From positions 12,792,625 to 12,856,624 of the forward strand of contig OZ024856.1 of the NCBI GenBank assembly GCA_964017155.1: DNA of 64,000 nucleotides, given 5' to 3'. The DNA is from Oasisia sp. SBJ-2009. Taxonomy: Eukaryota; Annelida; Polychaeta; Sabellida; Siboglinidae. Of the stretch, positions 45,701-57,399 are shown piece by piece. Positions within the stretch are counted from its first letter, which is position 1; every line of letters starts with the position of its first letter. The translations under genes were made by a program, and so were the position numbers. The notes below the pieces were generated by a model that searched no databases, was not told the DNA's origin, and worked only from the letters and a program-made list of their open reading frames with translations.

Positions 45701-46799
45701 CACTGTACCACACGTAGGAATGTTTCTTTTGAAAGTATATAGTAATACAAAAGAAGGTTTCATAATGTATATAAGATGTTTATGTGTATAACATGTAGCA
45801 ACGAACTGTAAGGTGTTTATATCTAGAAGTATTACAAACTAGTCTATATGTTGCTTGACGTTTTTATATTATGTAATAATATATAGTTATTATACAGTAG
45901 AAAACCGTTATTCTTAGTGCAATAAACGTGTTTCTCTTCTCTGTGGAACATCTCAAGAAGTGGTCTTGGTTTACTGCGTTTAATTATAGAATGGGTAACG
46001 AAATGTTTCTCTGAAGAGTGTATCGTATTATAGCCTACTGCGTAACGTTTATAAATATATAAGTGTAGCACATACAGCAATGCAGTGTAAGTGTACAAGT
46101 AGCACATATGACAATGTAGCCTCGGTTGGAGGTGTTTCACTGTTGAACCGACGACAACAATTTTGCAAGTAAATTACGATTGGCTAACTGATTGCTTAGT
46201 GATGAAATGACCGCGTTTACCTCGTGAAAATAATACACGGCCTATCAGTGTTCAAACAGCCACCGGAAACGGTTCCCCTGCGTCCAATGCGGCGAAGACT
46301 TATCGTCTGTAACTTGGTGTAAGCGATATCTGTCGGCGACAGTGAATTTCACAGTCTACCCTGCTAATAAACCACATTGTATTGGCTTTCGTCGTGTGGG
46401 GCTCGTGACGAAAGCACAACGATAAAAATGTCGGTCTGAATCTTCCTCTCTTAAATCGGATATCAACTTTAATCAACGTCGAATTTCGCAATTCAGACGA
46501 AGTCGCATCTACGCAGCGGTACTCGAGTTTTCTGGTGATTGAATTGAGCGCATTTTAATGAGCTTTGTGTGCATGCTTATAAGGCCTTATGAGCCAATCA
46601 TAGAGCCTTATACGAGACGAATCTTCCTTCGCGCTTAGAGCGTTTTAATTGGTGCCCCTTTAATCGAGTCTTTGACCCTTTGTTTGATCAAAGAGTATGA
46701 ATAAGAGAGAATAGAATATTAGTAATAATTTGATATGGTCTGTTTCTCGACACATCGTACGAACAAGCTAATGATGCAGAGCGTGCTGAACAGTAACCT

Positions 46800-47240
46800 T
46801 GGAAGAGATGGGTGCGAGGGAGGGCAAGAGGGAGAGTGAGAGAGAGGGAGGGAGAGAGGGGTGAAAGGAAAGGAGGGCGGGAAGTATCTACATGTGTATG
46901 TGTGCGTACGTGCGTGCGTGCGTGCGTGCATGTGTTTGTGGGTGTGCGTGCACACGTATGTTCACGTGTGCGTGCGTGCAAGTGTGCGCGCGTGCGGCGT
47001 ATGTTTGATTGTATGTGTTAATTTGTTTATGTGTGCGTGTGTGTATGCGTGCGTGTGCGTATATGTGTCCGTGTGTGAGTGTGTCTGTGTGTGTGTGTGT
47101 GTGTGCGTGTGCGTGTACGTGTGTGTGCGTGCGCGCGTGTGTGCGGGTATGCGTGTGTGCGTGTGTGCGTGTGTTTATGATGTGGGTGTGTGCCATGTTC
47201 ATGCGTGTGTTCCTGTGTGTATGGATGAGTAGATGTTTGC
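46800..47240 (+). repeat. (GA)n-like then degenerate (TG)n region
   Basis: Purine-rich GAGAGGGAG words at 46808-46885, then imperfect GTGTGC repeats to about 47240. Confidence 0.9.
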
Positions 47241-47302
47241 GCGTGTCTATTGCATAGATGATTATAATCGCACTATTCTATTGTTCTGTGTAACTGAACA
47301 AG

Positions 47303-48583
47303 TTAAAGGAACATGCAACCATAGTATTGAAAATGCGTTAAAATCCCCCCAATTCCCACATACCATTCATGATAGAATATTGTAACGCATGTATTTTTTG
47401 TTTAATTTTGTAAGAATGTTATACATCATAAAATTAATCTTGAAACGTGCATTTTCACTGACCATGGGCGCTGCCATTGTTGCCCATTTCACGGGGAACT
47501 CACGAAGATTAACGCGAGAGAATGCGTGAGTGTGACGTAGGCGGTCCACCACCTCAGCGTAGCGTAATATGTAAACACTAGCATAGCGACATGAATCGAG
47601 TTGTTTTATGAGTCTTGTGATAATGAAATGCTTGAATATCAAGCATGCGGATGTCAAAAGAAGGCAGGAGAAGAGTCCGTGAAAGGAAAGAGATTTGTCC
47701 AAATGCCAATAAATTATCTACGAAGCCCGCCGTCGAAGGGCGAGTTGGCGATCAAATAGCTCCACAATATAGGTACGAGTCATACAGTGGAAACATTCAA
47801 TTTCAACCGGAAAATGGTTTGCCAGGACCATGTCACCGTTGATATGAAACACAGGTTGCCGGGATTGGGTGAAAGACGACTGTTGAACGAAGCTACTGTC
47901 CCCACTGAATTTGTGCACAGAACGAAAGGTTCGGGGCCGAAGCGAAGGGTCGGTGTTGCACGCGAAGAAGGGTCTCGCTAAAGGGACGAACTTAATGTAT
48001 GCAAATACTATATATGGGGTACTAGAATATCATTCAATGCATTTCCTTTATTATAATAAAAATCAATGATTAGTAAAATATTCATTGCGCGACGGTCGAC
48101 TGGAATAATTAGTTGGATAAACGATTTGTTTACATATGAATGTGGGCGATAATAAAAGTTATTAAGCTCCGTCGAACCAACCAAGTCCAAAATGGATTGC
48201 GCGATTTCCTTTGTTGCAGTCTCTACTTGCGCATCATTATTCTTTATCCTATTCTTTATGAATGTTTATATTATAAGGGACGGCGTTTTTTTATAGCTGA
48301 CGCTCTGTAACTAATTAAATGGATGAATATATCTCAGACTCAGTGGGTACGTGAAGAATTCGTTTTGTTTTGCCCACCCGAGGCGCTAGCGGTGGTGGAT
48401 CTGTGACGTCACACGACCACAGCCGAAATGTCCAAAATGTCAGCCTCCAGGGAGGTTCACTAATTATCCTTAAAAGTTAACAAATCATTTCAGAAAAAAA
48501 ATAACAAAATATGGGATATGATTCAATGAACATTGTTTAATGGTTTAAGCAATTTTTACTTTTTTGGTTGCATGTTCCTTTAA
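47303..48583. mobile_element. TTAA-flanked TIR element, piggyBac-like non-autonomous
   Basis: TTAA (47303-47306) followed by AGGAACATGCAACCA, and at the other end TGGTTGCATGTTCCT followed by TTAA (48580-48583): a perfect 15-base terminal inverted repeat with a TTAA duplication. The 1,273-bp interior has only short frames without transposase features. Confidence 0.7.
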
Positions 48584-48599
48584 CGACAGGGACAATACT

Positions 48600-49378
48600 T
48601 GACAATCCGCCGTGCATACTAAACCCAGCATCTCCGCCCACTAACTACAGCTGCGAAAACGACTTGGCGGTGAAAAGTAACGCCATTAACTTAGCGACGA
48701 AGCCGATAACGTTGTCAATATTTGTGTTTTACGATCACAGAATATTGGCACTGCAGCGTTTTATCGAACCACCAGATGCGCAATTATACTAAACTGTATA
48801 TTAGGTCTAGTTAGTAGGCACGTGTGCAATTAGTCGTAAGTTGTTAGTACCGTGTGATACTCGTATTACGTGTATCTATTGCGTAGAAAAGAGAATTAGC
48901 GGTGCATTTGTTGTTTTAGAAAGGCACTGCTCAATTAGGGAATTGAGCAGCCATTGTGCAATCAGCGCAAGAAAGTATCCATTCGCTGCTTCTCTCCCAG
49001 CGTTATAGTAAAACAAATTAAACCATAAATTAGTAATAGTTGAGTAGCAAGAAAAATCAAGGACAATTCAAGGCAGTAAGATCATAACCTTGTGAAACTA
49101 CCTACTATTAAACGAATAGAAAGTATATTCTAGCGCGACGACTGTTCAGCATTGATAAACATTGCAATGTTAAAATAACTCGACAGTTGTGTTTTGATTT
49201 GAAATGTTTCTACTCGAATACACTGTAAAATTGACGGCAAAATATGCTATTTATAAATATTTAACGGTCACATTATATTTTATTTACTCAATGTTCGCTC
49301 ATTAAAACACATCTGGATACATCTTCTAAATACATAGTCTACATTACACAACCTGTTAATATGCTTACAGTTATCATA

Positions 49379-49380
<2 letters not shown>
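48600..49380. other. Intergenic, nothing recognised
   Basis: No gene, array or transposon end seen. Confidence 0.4.

Positions 49381-49381
<1 letters not shown>

Positions 49382-49446
<65 letters not shown>
49382..49446 (+). repeat. (TA)n microsatellite
   Basis: Uninterrupted TA dinucleotides. Confidence 0.96.
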
Positions 49447-49449
<3 letters not shown>

Positions 49450-50779
49450 ATGTTGATACCTACGCGCACGCATACGTGTACACAATCATGTTATAACGAG
49501 CGAAATTATGAAATCATAAAACGAAACGAAAACTTAATAACGAATTATGTAATGTTAATAAATTCCAATCAATTTATGACGAGAACCAAAACTACATAGA
49601 CAGTAGCTATTACCGAAAACTACACTGTCGCCTGTCTGAATATTGAACAAAGACGTGGATCCAGATGCAAACCATTCCTGGGAAATTACAACAATCAACA
49701 AACAAAGCAAGACATTTCGTTATAGACAACACATACGCTTAGCGACTTCAACGGCCGCGCGATGACAAATTGTAGAATAAACAAACTGACGTCGCATTAC
49801 GCTCATGGGAAAACTACAAACCTACGCATGGAAGCCATTTATATTTTATTATTATTGAAAGTTCATTCGCAACAAATATAATAAGTAATGGCCGATGATA
49901 TTTGTTGGCCTACGTTCAGTGCATTGATAGTTTAACTTACATGTGGAATTAATTTTAGTTTTTCTGTTTTTCGCCATATTTCGACCGAACCCACTCGAAA
50001 ATATTGATATTTCTAGTTTACATCACCATTTCACCGAAAGCATATACCTGCAGACGCTTGATAAGTCCGATTTTTTCTGCTAAATTATTCTTAGACGAGA
50101 AATGTAACCGCGAAACTACGTTTAAATGAAGCAAGAATAAAAACGGCGGTGAGCCCAGACGCCACCAGTTGTTAGCAAACCAGCAGCCACTCAGTGAGAC
50201 AAGTAACATGATCTTGCTACGTCGGACCGTAATACCTTAAGCTGTTAACAAGTGGACTCTTAAAGCGCCCTATCGTGATTTGTTGTGATAGACTGGACGT
50301 TAAGTCTGACGTGGTGGGGAAACACGCTGTAGATCATTCTAGGCATTCCAGGAATGAATTCGGGATGACACACACACACATCACTTCGCGTTTTCTAAAA
50401 ATGCGGCGAAATAAACCTTACAAAGCTACGTATCGCTTTCATCCAAACACACGTGTTATGAAGAAGAAACAACTGTGTTGAAATGCGTCTTAGGTGATAA
50501 AACGTTGTAATCCTTGGTATGTCTGTTATTGTCACAACGAGAAGTTTGTAAACATTTGTTTTAAAACAAATTTAAAGAAAAAAAGTCTTTAGTTTAATAA
50601 AATGTCGCACCTAAAGAAAACACAGAATAGTGAATTATTACGCCATTAGGTTATCGGTTATTGACACCATCGAGATGGCGCACAAAAGAAAACAACCGCA
50701 AAGAAGAACAACGAAGCAGTTGATACAATTTAGTTGAAGAAAACTTCAATAGATATACCCAAGTTTTAGTTTAACATTG
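49447..50779. other. Intergenic, nothing recognised
   Basis: Unique-looking DNA between a TA run and the gremlin CpG-rich region. Possible distal promoter but no clear motif. Confidence 0.35.
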
Positions 50780-51634
50780 ACTGCGTCGACTTTATATTTA
50801 ACGCACGTAAACACTGGGGAATTTTGCGAAATGCCTCCCGTGAGTTATCCGGAGGCGGAGGCGAAGGCGGGCCTCCACGGGACAGCGCCAGCGACGGCGA
50901 CAGCGACGGGATGTTGTCGACCGTCTGAAGACAGCGACCACCGCCAGACACCGGCGGAGCCGGTTTATGGCCACCCGAGACTGAAGACGGCAGCTCCGCC
51001 CCCGTCAGTCGACACTAGACATTACGGACACCATCTCGACGAAACAACACTTCTCCGTCGACTCCGCCGCTGTTCGCATGTTATCGGACCCTGCATGGCT
51101 GGACTCGACCGGACACGAGGGCGGAGCCACGTGAAGGACTTGACGAGCCGCTGACGTCTCCGTCGCCGTCGCCGTGGCCGGGTGCTCCAGTCCCCGCGCC
51201 GCCAGTTTCGTCTGCGTGGGATGCCCGCACTGGTCGCGCGCCTTTCGTGTTCCGTCGTCCGGCAAATTTACAATCGGGAAACTGCGACGGCGATTGTCGG
51301 CCGCGTCATCGCCGGCACCCGCTGACACCCGCTGACACTCGGATAATTAGTCGGCTGCGTTACGACATAAAAGAGCGAATACTGATGCGTGAAAGCGATT
51401 TGCGGATTAGAGCGCGCGCGGCGCATTACGGCTGGGCGCTGCGATAGCACGGCGAAGTAACGCAGATTAAAGGTACGGCGTCCACTTGAGATGCAAAGCA
51501 CACGGCCGCCACGGATACATCAAGCCTGGACGTGTGTCACGTCGACTTTATTGTCGCCCGGCGTCGTATTTAGCCAGGCTCCATCCCCCGGCGTCCGGCA
51601 GTGTCCGAACAGCAACAGACGCGTCCGCGAAGCA
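50780..51634 (+). promoter_or_regulatory. CpG-rich upstream region of gremlin
   Basis: Markedly GC- and CpG-rich stretch directly upstream of the gremlin start, containing short open frames in several phases without family resemblance. Likely promoter plus 5' UTR. A TATA-like TTTATATTTA sits near 50789. The transcription start cannot be placed by eye. Confidence 0.45.
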
Positions 51635-51916
51635 ATGTCGGACGGACACCGTTGTCGCGTGCGCCACCTAGCGGGTTCTCTCTTTCTCGCGCTGCTGTTC
51701 TTTGCCTTGGCCGATGTCGTTACGGCAGCAAGAGACTCTGGCGAGAGACGCCGCAGCATCCCCATCCTGGAGAACGTCAACTACCCGCTCACCGGCTTCA
51801 AGCGGATGTCGTCGCTGCCGCTCAAAGACCAGCCGAATCTGAGCGCCGGCAAGTACCGTCACGTGATCCGCGGAAGTCGCAAGGCGTTCGCTGTCACGAA
51901 GTCGAAGTACCTGAAG
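51635..51916 (+). CDS. GREM: Gremlin exon 1: signal peptide and propeptide-like N-terminus
   Basis: 94 codons from ATG to AAG|GTACGT. After the signal peptide a basic region follows, ending SRKAFAVTKSKYLK, equivalent to the segment just before the first knot cysteine of gremlins. Confidence 0.9.
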
Positions 51917-54796
51917 GTACGTTGTAGTTGTAGTCACGGTCACGGTTCATCACAACCTCATTGATATTTAGTTTTTTTGTAGTTGTAGTCACGATCACGG
52001 TCACGGTTCATCGAAACCTCATTGATAGTGAATTTTGCTATCTCAGAAGAGGCCATGAAATACTTTGACATATTAAAAGCTTTCTTATTGTGAAAAACAC
52101 GTCAGTAAGATAAAATAGGTATGCATGCAAGCCGACAATAACAGATAAATACAGTATCTATGCATTTCGTTTTTACAGGATCCAGGTATTTCCTGGGGAA
52201 AATAAGGATATGTTCATGATTTTAACTAATACAATATGCAATATGGCCGACAGTTTCAACATTACAACTACTGTATCATATCAATAAGAATATTATCTAA
52301 CAATATCTAGAAATGTTTAAGGTTAGGATATCTCAAAATGCAGGAAAGCGAAAATCAGTGGAACGTTGCTTAGCGATACCCCAGTTGTGGGACAAGGGCA
52401 ATCCGCACACGTTTTGTACACATATTGGGACGCTTTCAACGTACCTTGTGGAGCGCAACTAGATGTGGGGTTTACATACTTTATGTACGGATCACGAGTC
52501 TAGCCGTTGAAGGCCTCAGTGTTCAGCTCGTGGGTGCCTCATCGTGATTTCACATGTTAAACAAGTCTTATGAAAAAGCCAAACCACATTCGGCCAAGAA
52601 ATGTTTTAGTTATCGACGGAATGTGTCTACGATACTGTCATTGTGCAATAACTGACGACATGGAATCACGCACAGTATTAAGGAGCATCAAAATACGCAA
52701 ATTTACTATAACCTACTCTACAGGTTGAGCAGTATAATTAAACAGGGTAGACGACAATCGTGATTTTTCACGTCGTTTGTTAATCGTTATTAGGCAGATG
52801 AATGTGATGTCAATAGACCTTCTTCTAAAGGACTTGACAAGTTAAACGCATGCTCATTATTAACAGAGGATGGTACTAGATTAATCTCTCCAGTGGTGAT
52901 GGGATGCGACCATACTTTACTCTATCGCCTACAATCCACATAGCAAATATGACTTTCCGGTCATGCGCACTGGCAGTTTTACATCAAATTAAACATAACT
53001 TCATTCGATCTGACAACATGATTCTAAAACAGTGTTTTACTACACGCACCAACAGGTCATAGACCCATGCAGCCTAGCGCGATGTCATTCGTGACCAGCC
53101 CTCTATTTACACACTTGAACTTGTCACAACACATTGAACAAACACTCGACTGAATTTTTCACTTCTGTATTCAGAAACGTAAATCATCAGACGTGTTATA
53201 TAACACAGGCCACTAATATATCGACGTCGTCTTTATCGCGAGTGTTGTGTAGACAAGTAACGCGATTAATTTCGTTTGTGTTTATCAGTGTATCGTTTTC
53301 CGTCACCCGGCACGTGTTTCCACACCGCTGCGGCAGAGTGAGTTTATTACAACGCTATCCCTACGAGTAAACAGTTTGCCGCCAATACGCATCGTTGTTT
53401 ACGGCAATGACGCTTGATTTAGACCCTCTATAACTGATTCTATTTGGGACCAACATTACGCTAGGATCGAATGCACAATCACTGGAACCAATCGAACGAT
53501 GTGTATCATTTTAGTGTCGATCTCATCATTCGTTACAGTTAAGGTTATTACATTTTAGTTAGTGTTAGGATAACGGTCAGTAGTATAACATAGTTAGTTA
53601 TGGTTAATGTTAGGGTTAACGATGATTATGATTACACAGTCGCCCGCCCTCATACAGATTATATGAAGCGGCCTTGACCTTTCTAATGACGCAGCTATCA
53701 CGGCGACGATGTCATCGCGTGTAAATCCGGTGTCGCGGCCTCAGATTCGGCCGGACACAGATTCGGCACGAATCTGCCCAATGGGACCGCGACGGCATTA
53801 GTAACACACTAGGCAACCCAACTTGATTGTTATTCGCAATTTAAAGAAATGAAAATGCATGCGCTGTATGCGTTTTGAAGAAGGACGGCCCAGGCCATAT
53901 GTCACATGTGTGGTTGTTTGCAGAAAGAGTGGTGCAAGACGGAGCAGCTGAAGCAGGTGGTGAGGGAGAAGGGATGTCGGAAACGGAAGATCATCAACCG
54001 CTTCTGCTACGGCCAATGCAACTCGTTCTTCATACCGAAGAGCAGCCATCGCGACATGCAGGTAGGCCTACGCGAGGCGACGTTAGCGAGCATTTGCAAG
54101 ACCCAGAGTAGCTAGCCAGTCAAGTACTACACGTGTATGTCCAAACATCGACGCACAATTCCTAATTCGGATGCAATCTGAGTATATGTTCTTGTTAGAC
54201 TCATAACTGATGCATTTCCAGGTCCTAGGGCCTAAGCGGGATTGCGAAAGGTGAAATATGTATAGTGTAAAGCAACATGTTTGTCAAATGCAAGGCTATA
54301 ATTTTACGTCCTGTGTGTTTCTATCAGTTTCGTTTTGTTGTTTCGTTTGTCATCACGAGCGAGAACCGATTTTGTCGCAAGCGATAAGATTGTCGCGTGG
54401 GTTTTCACCACGCGCTGCGGTGACGTCGCTTGACATATAACTGGTCGTATTTTTAAACGACGTCGTGATTGTATAAAAAATAACGTTGACGTCTCTAATG
54501 ATGTTAATCATCGCCTCGTTGTTGTAATGTTAAAGCTTTGTGTACACCCGAGTTTGGGGCGCGTAGTCAAGATAATTTAATAACAAAATACCACACGATA
54601 AGGTGCGGTAACTGCCACGATGAGAACGAAGGTTGTCTTACTAGCATGACATTAGTAATAGTAAATTGTGACAATATATTATTAATCGGCTTTGTCGTCG
54701 TCATCGTCGTCATCACCACCATCTTTAGAAAATGTAAAAGACCGTCACAGAGTGCGGGTGATGTAACCACACGATACAAGTACAAGAATGGTGGTG

Positions 54797-54844
<48 letters not shown>

Positions 54845-55975
54845 GAGAGACGTCTGTCAGCGGCGAGCTCTCTGTGTCTGTCTGTCTGTCTGTCTGTGTG
54901 ACTGTCTGTCTGCCTGTCTGTCTGTCTGTCGATCTGCCTGTCTGCCTGTCTGTCTGTCTGTGTATGTCTGTCTGTGTCTGTGTCTGTGTCTGTGTCTGTG
55001 TCTGTGTCTGTGTCTGTGTCTGTGTCTGTGTCTGTGTCTGTGTCTGTGTCTGTGTCTGTGTCTGTGTCTGTGTCTGTGTCTGTGTCTGTGTCTGTGTCTG
55101 TGTCTGTGTCTGTGTCTGTGTCTGTGTCTGTGTCTGTGTCTGTGTCTGTGTCTGTGTCTGTGTCTGTGTCTGTGTCTGTGTCTGTGTCTGTGTCTGTGTC
55201 TGTGTCTGTGTCTGTGTCTGTGTCTGTGTCTGTGTCTGTGTCTGTGTCTGTGTCTGTGTCTGTGTCTGTGTCTGTGTCTGTGTCTGTGTCTGTGTCTGTG
55301 TCTGTGTCTGTGTCTGTGTCTGTGTCTGTGTCTGTGTCTGTGTCTGTGTCTGTGTCTGTCTGTCTGTCTGTCTATCATCCCCCTACATCACCCATCACCA
55401 TGTCTCTGCGTTATCCTTTAATCATAGTCAAATAAGCAACATTAAGGCATATTTAAAAATCCTGAGCCAAGATTTTTCAATAGTAAATTTGGCCTTAACA
55501 CACCGTTTTTTTCACTCAGCCATTTAAGCTACACCAACATTATCACTGTAATCACGCGCGTTATACAGCCGTTTTCTCACACAACCGACGTGTTAAACTC
55601 TACTGCACGAAGTGTCATCATATCACAATGGCCATGTGCCGCCGTTCAGTTAACCACTCAACGGCGTTGTAAACGTTGTAACCGCCCTTCTAACGTCAGC
55701 TTTGTTTCGTGAGGTAATTGTCGTTTCGTTTCCGTAACTCGTCTACGGGCAATCACTTTGTGCTGATTTACGTCACCCACCTGACATGTTAACCGCCACC
55801 GACGTGTGTTTATTGCCCACAGATCGGCGCCTTCCGCTCATGCTCGTTCTGCAAGCCGAAGGTGACGTCATGGATCACGGTCACGTTACTCTGTCCGGGC
55901 CAAACGCCGAGGATCAAGCGCAAGCGGATCCAACGGATCAAGCAGTGCAGCTGCATGGCCCAGACACTCAACTGA
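51635..55975 (+). CDS. GREM: Gremlin-type BMP antagonist (DAN family, C-terminal cystine knot)
   Basis: Secreted antagonist that binds BMP ligands outside the cell and stops them reaching their receptors. Exons 51635-51916, 53924-54061 and 55823-55975 join in phase 0 to 190 codons, close to vertebrate gremlins. Residues 1-30 form a signal peptide (basic start, hydrophobic LAGSLFLALLFFALADVVTA). The ATG at 51635 was chosen because this hydrophobic core follows it; an in-frame ATG at 51491 would bury the signal. The CTCK domain begins with YLKKEWCKT and carries INRFCYGQCNSFFIP, RSCSFCKP, LLCPG and a final QCSC. Nine cysteines are visible, as in DAN-family members. Basic clusters (RKRK, RIKRKRIQRIK) suggest heparin binding. 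Orthology to gremlin, rather than Cerberus, Dan or sclerostin, is supported by these blocks. Confidence 0.95.
51924..52027 (+). repeat. Short direct duplication just inside gremlin intron 1
   Basis: A segment starting GTAGTTGTAGTCACGGTC and ending CCTCATTGATA occurs twice in direct orientation (about 51924-51968 and 51979-52026), starting eight bases after the exon 1 donor. The second copy carries an extra CACGAT step. Confidence 0.7.
52028..53923 (+). other. Gremlin intron 1, remainder
   Basis: No repeat array, coding exon or RNA gene was recognised. A few GTTAGGG-like words near 53550-53615 are too degenerate to call telomeric. Confidence 0.4.
53924..54061 (+). CDS. GREM: Gremlin exon 2: first half of cystine knot
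   Basis: 46 codons between TTGTTTGCAG and CAG|GTAGGC, starting KEWCKTEQLKQVV and including IINRFCYGQCNSFFIP. Four of the nine cysteines are here. Confidence 0.95.
54800..55376 (+). repeat. Compound microsatellite in gremlin intron 2: (GA)n, (TGTC)n, (TGTGTC)n
   Basis: (GA)n at 54800-54840, a (CTGT)n block at about 54874-54972, then roughly 64 units of the hexamer TGTGTC to about 55358, closing with TGTC units. It lies about 450 bases upstream of the exon 3 acceptor. Long open frames across it are products of the repeat and not genes. Confidence 0.97.
55823..55975 (+). CDS. GREM: Gremlin exon 3: second half of cystine knot and stop
   Basis: 50 codons plus TGA after TTGCCCACAG. Contains SCSFCKP, the beta-strand VTLLCPG, the basic RIKRKRIQRIK and the final CSC. 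No AATAAA was seen within 2 kb downstream; an ATTAAA is near 58015. Confidence 0.94.
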   Translation: MGAFRSCSFCKPKVTSWITVTLLCPGQTPRIKRKRIQRIKQCSCMAQTLN

Positions 55976-56981
55976 CGCTGTTGGGTCACAGCTTCCGGAT
56001 CCCGGACTGGGATTCGCCGGACTGCGCATGCGCTAATGTCTGCTTCCGTGCCACGTTTGATGTCAGTGACCACGGTCTGCTGGTCGCGGACGAGGCTGGA
56101 CGATGACGACGTCGGAGTTGTCCCGTTCTCGGATACAACGGGTCTCGTGAACCATAACTAGAAGGTCAGAAAGTGGGCCGAAGTCGACGCTTCATTGACG
56201 CACTTCTCGCTAGGTGGCCAAATGGCTGCCAACGAACGCAGTGCATTTGCTAGAAGACGAGAGCGATGCCAGCGATGACGGCGTCCGCAAACAAACCGTC
56301 TGTTGTGTGCGAATTTCTACACAGGACGTGTTTCATCGCCTGTCGAAGAAACGCAAAACCATAGTCGGCTGTAACGGTGTCGACACATGCACAATGCGAT
56401 ACTAACTAGCAAGACTTCTGAAGGGAACAAGTAAGTCGCTAGGTGGGATCAGCACGTGAAGAGACCGGAGACATTCACGGCTAAGACAAGAGAAAGCATT
56501 CCAAATGGCAGGGGTCATTACTAGGACAGAATACTCGTAGGCCTGTGTCACTTTGTATTGCTGCTTGATGACGTCAGGCAACGAGGCTATACGAAACATT
56601 AGGAATTAACAATCTATCGGTGTCATTACGGTATTTGTAAAATACAAACAGTACAGCGGGGCATTACACATGAAATTTCTATACGCGCCAACGATTCAGC
56701 TCTGGGCCATTGGAAACAAAGACAGAAGTCAGTTTTAAACGTACCATGTAGGTCACAACAACATGTTGTTGCGGTGTAGCAAGTGTTACACTGTTGCCTT
56801 AGTTGAACTTTGGAAAGTATTGTTTCATAACGAACTTTCAAGCCGAAAAAAAAACAATTTAAAAGAAGAGCCGTACACCGTCGAATACCTTACTTAGTTA
56901 GCACAAAAATCAACAAATCAACATGCCAAGTGGACAGCGAGCGTTGTCTGTTTTGGGGACGAACTCGCATGAGATCCAACT

Positions 56982-57191
56982 TCAGTCGAAATCGGTTGTT
57001 TCGGCGAAGCGTTGCATAACAGTGGCGGCGACGACGGAGCGCTTGGCCTGGCGACGGCCGAGGTAGACGCTTGCCAACACGACGCCGGCCGGGAACCCCG
57101 GCGCCGGTAGACCGCCGCGCCACTGCGAGTGGAAACACGACACTTCGCCATCCTCGACCGTTGGCGCCACTGTCCATGGCGCGGCCGGCGT
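56982..57191 (-). other. GC-rich open stretch with coding-like base periodicity (uncertain)
   Basis: On the minus strand, 69 codons are open after a TAA, ending TTCGAC-TGA. Third positions are mostly C or G and first positions favour G, as in coding DNA. It includes a hydrophobic FPAGVVLASVYLGRRQAKR segment. No family is recognised and no clean acceptor was found, so it may only reflect a CpG-rich block. Confidence 0.2.
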
Positions 57192-57399
57192 TTACAGGGG
57201 AGAGTGCCAAAAGTGCCGAAACACAGAACTCGGCGAGGCGATCGCATCGAATCGAGTCATGTGTGCCGTAAAGACGTTGGTCTTCATCACTGCCCGGATT
57301 GCAGAACAGGTCACGACGCCGCGACGCGCTCTAGCAAGGAGCGGTGCAGAAAGATGCACGCGCATCGGTGTCGTCGCTTACATTTGTAAAGTAAACGCC

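Noticed and set aside
50777..51154. 125-codon frame upstream of gremlin as a separate gene
   Set aside because: GC-rich region is open in several frames with no family resemblance. Better seen as promoter/5' UTR.
51491..51634. Upstream in-frame ATG for gremlin
   Set aside because: Would place 48 residues before the hydrophobic signal core, so the ATG at 51635 is preferred.
53550..53615. Interstitial telomere repeat
   Set aside because: Only one or two GTTAGGGTTA-like words among degenerate GTTAG sequence.
54538..55527. 329-codon frame with Cys/Val repeats
   Set aside because: Reads through the (TGTGTC)n microsatellite in gremlin intron 2 and has no other support.
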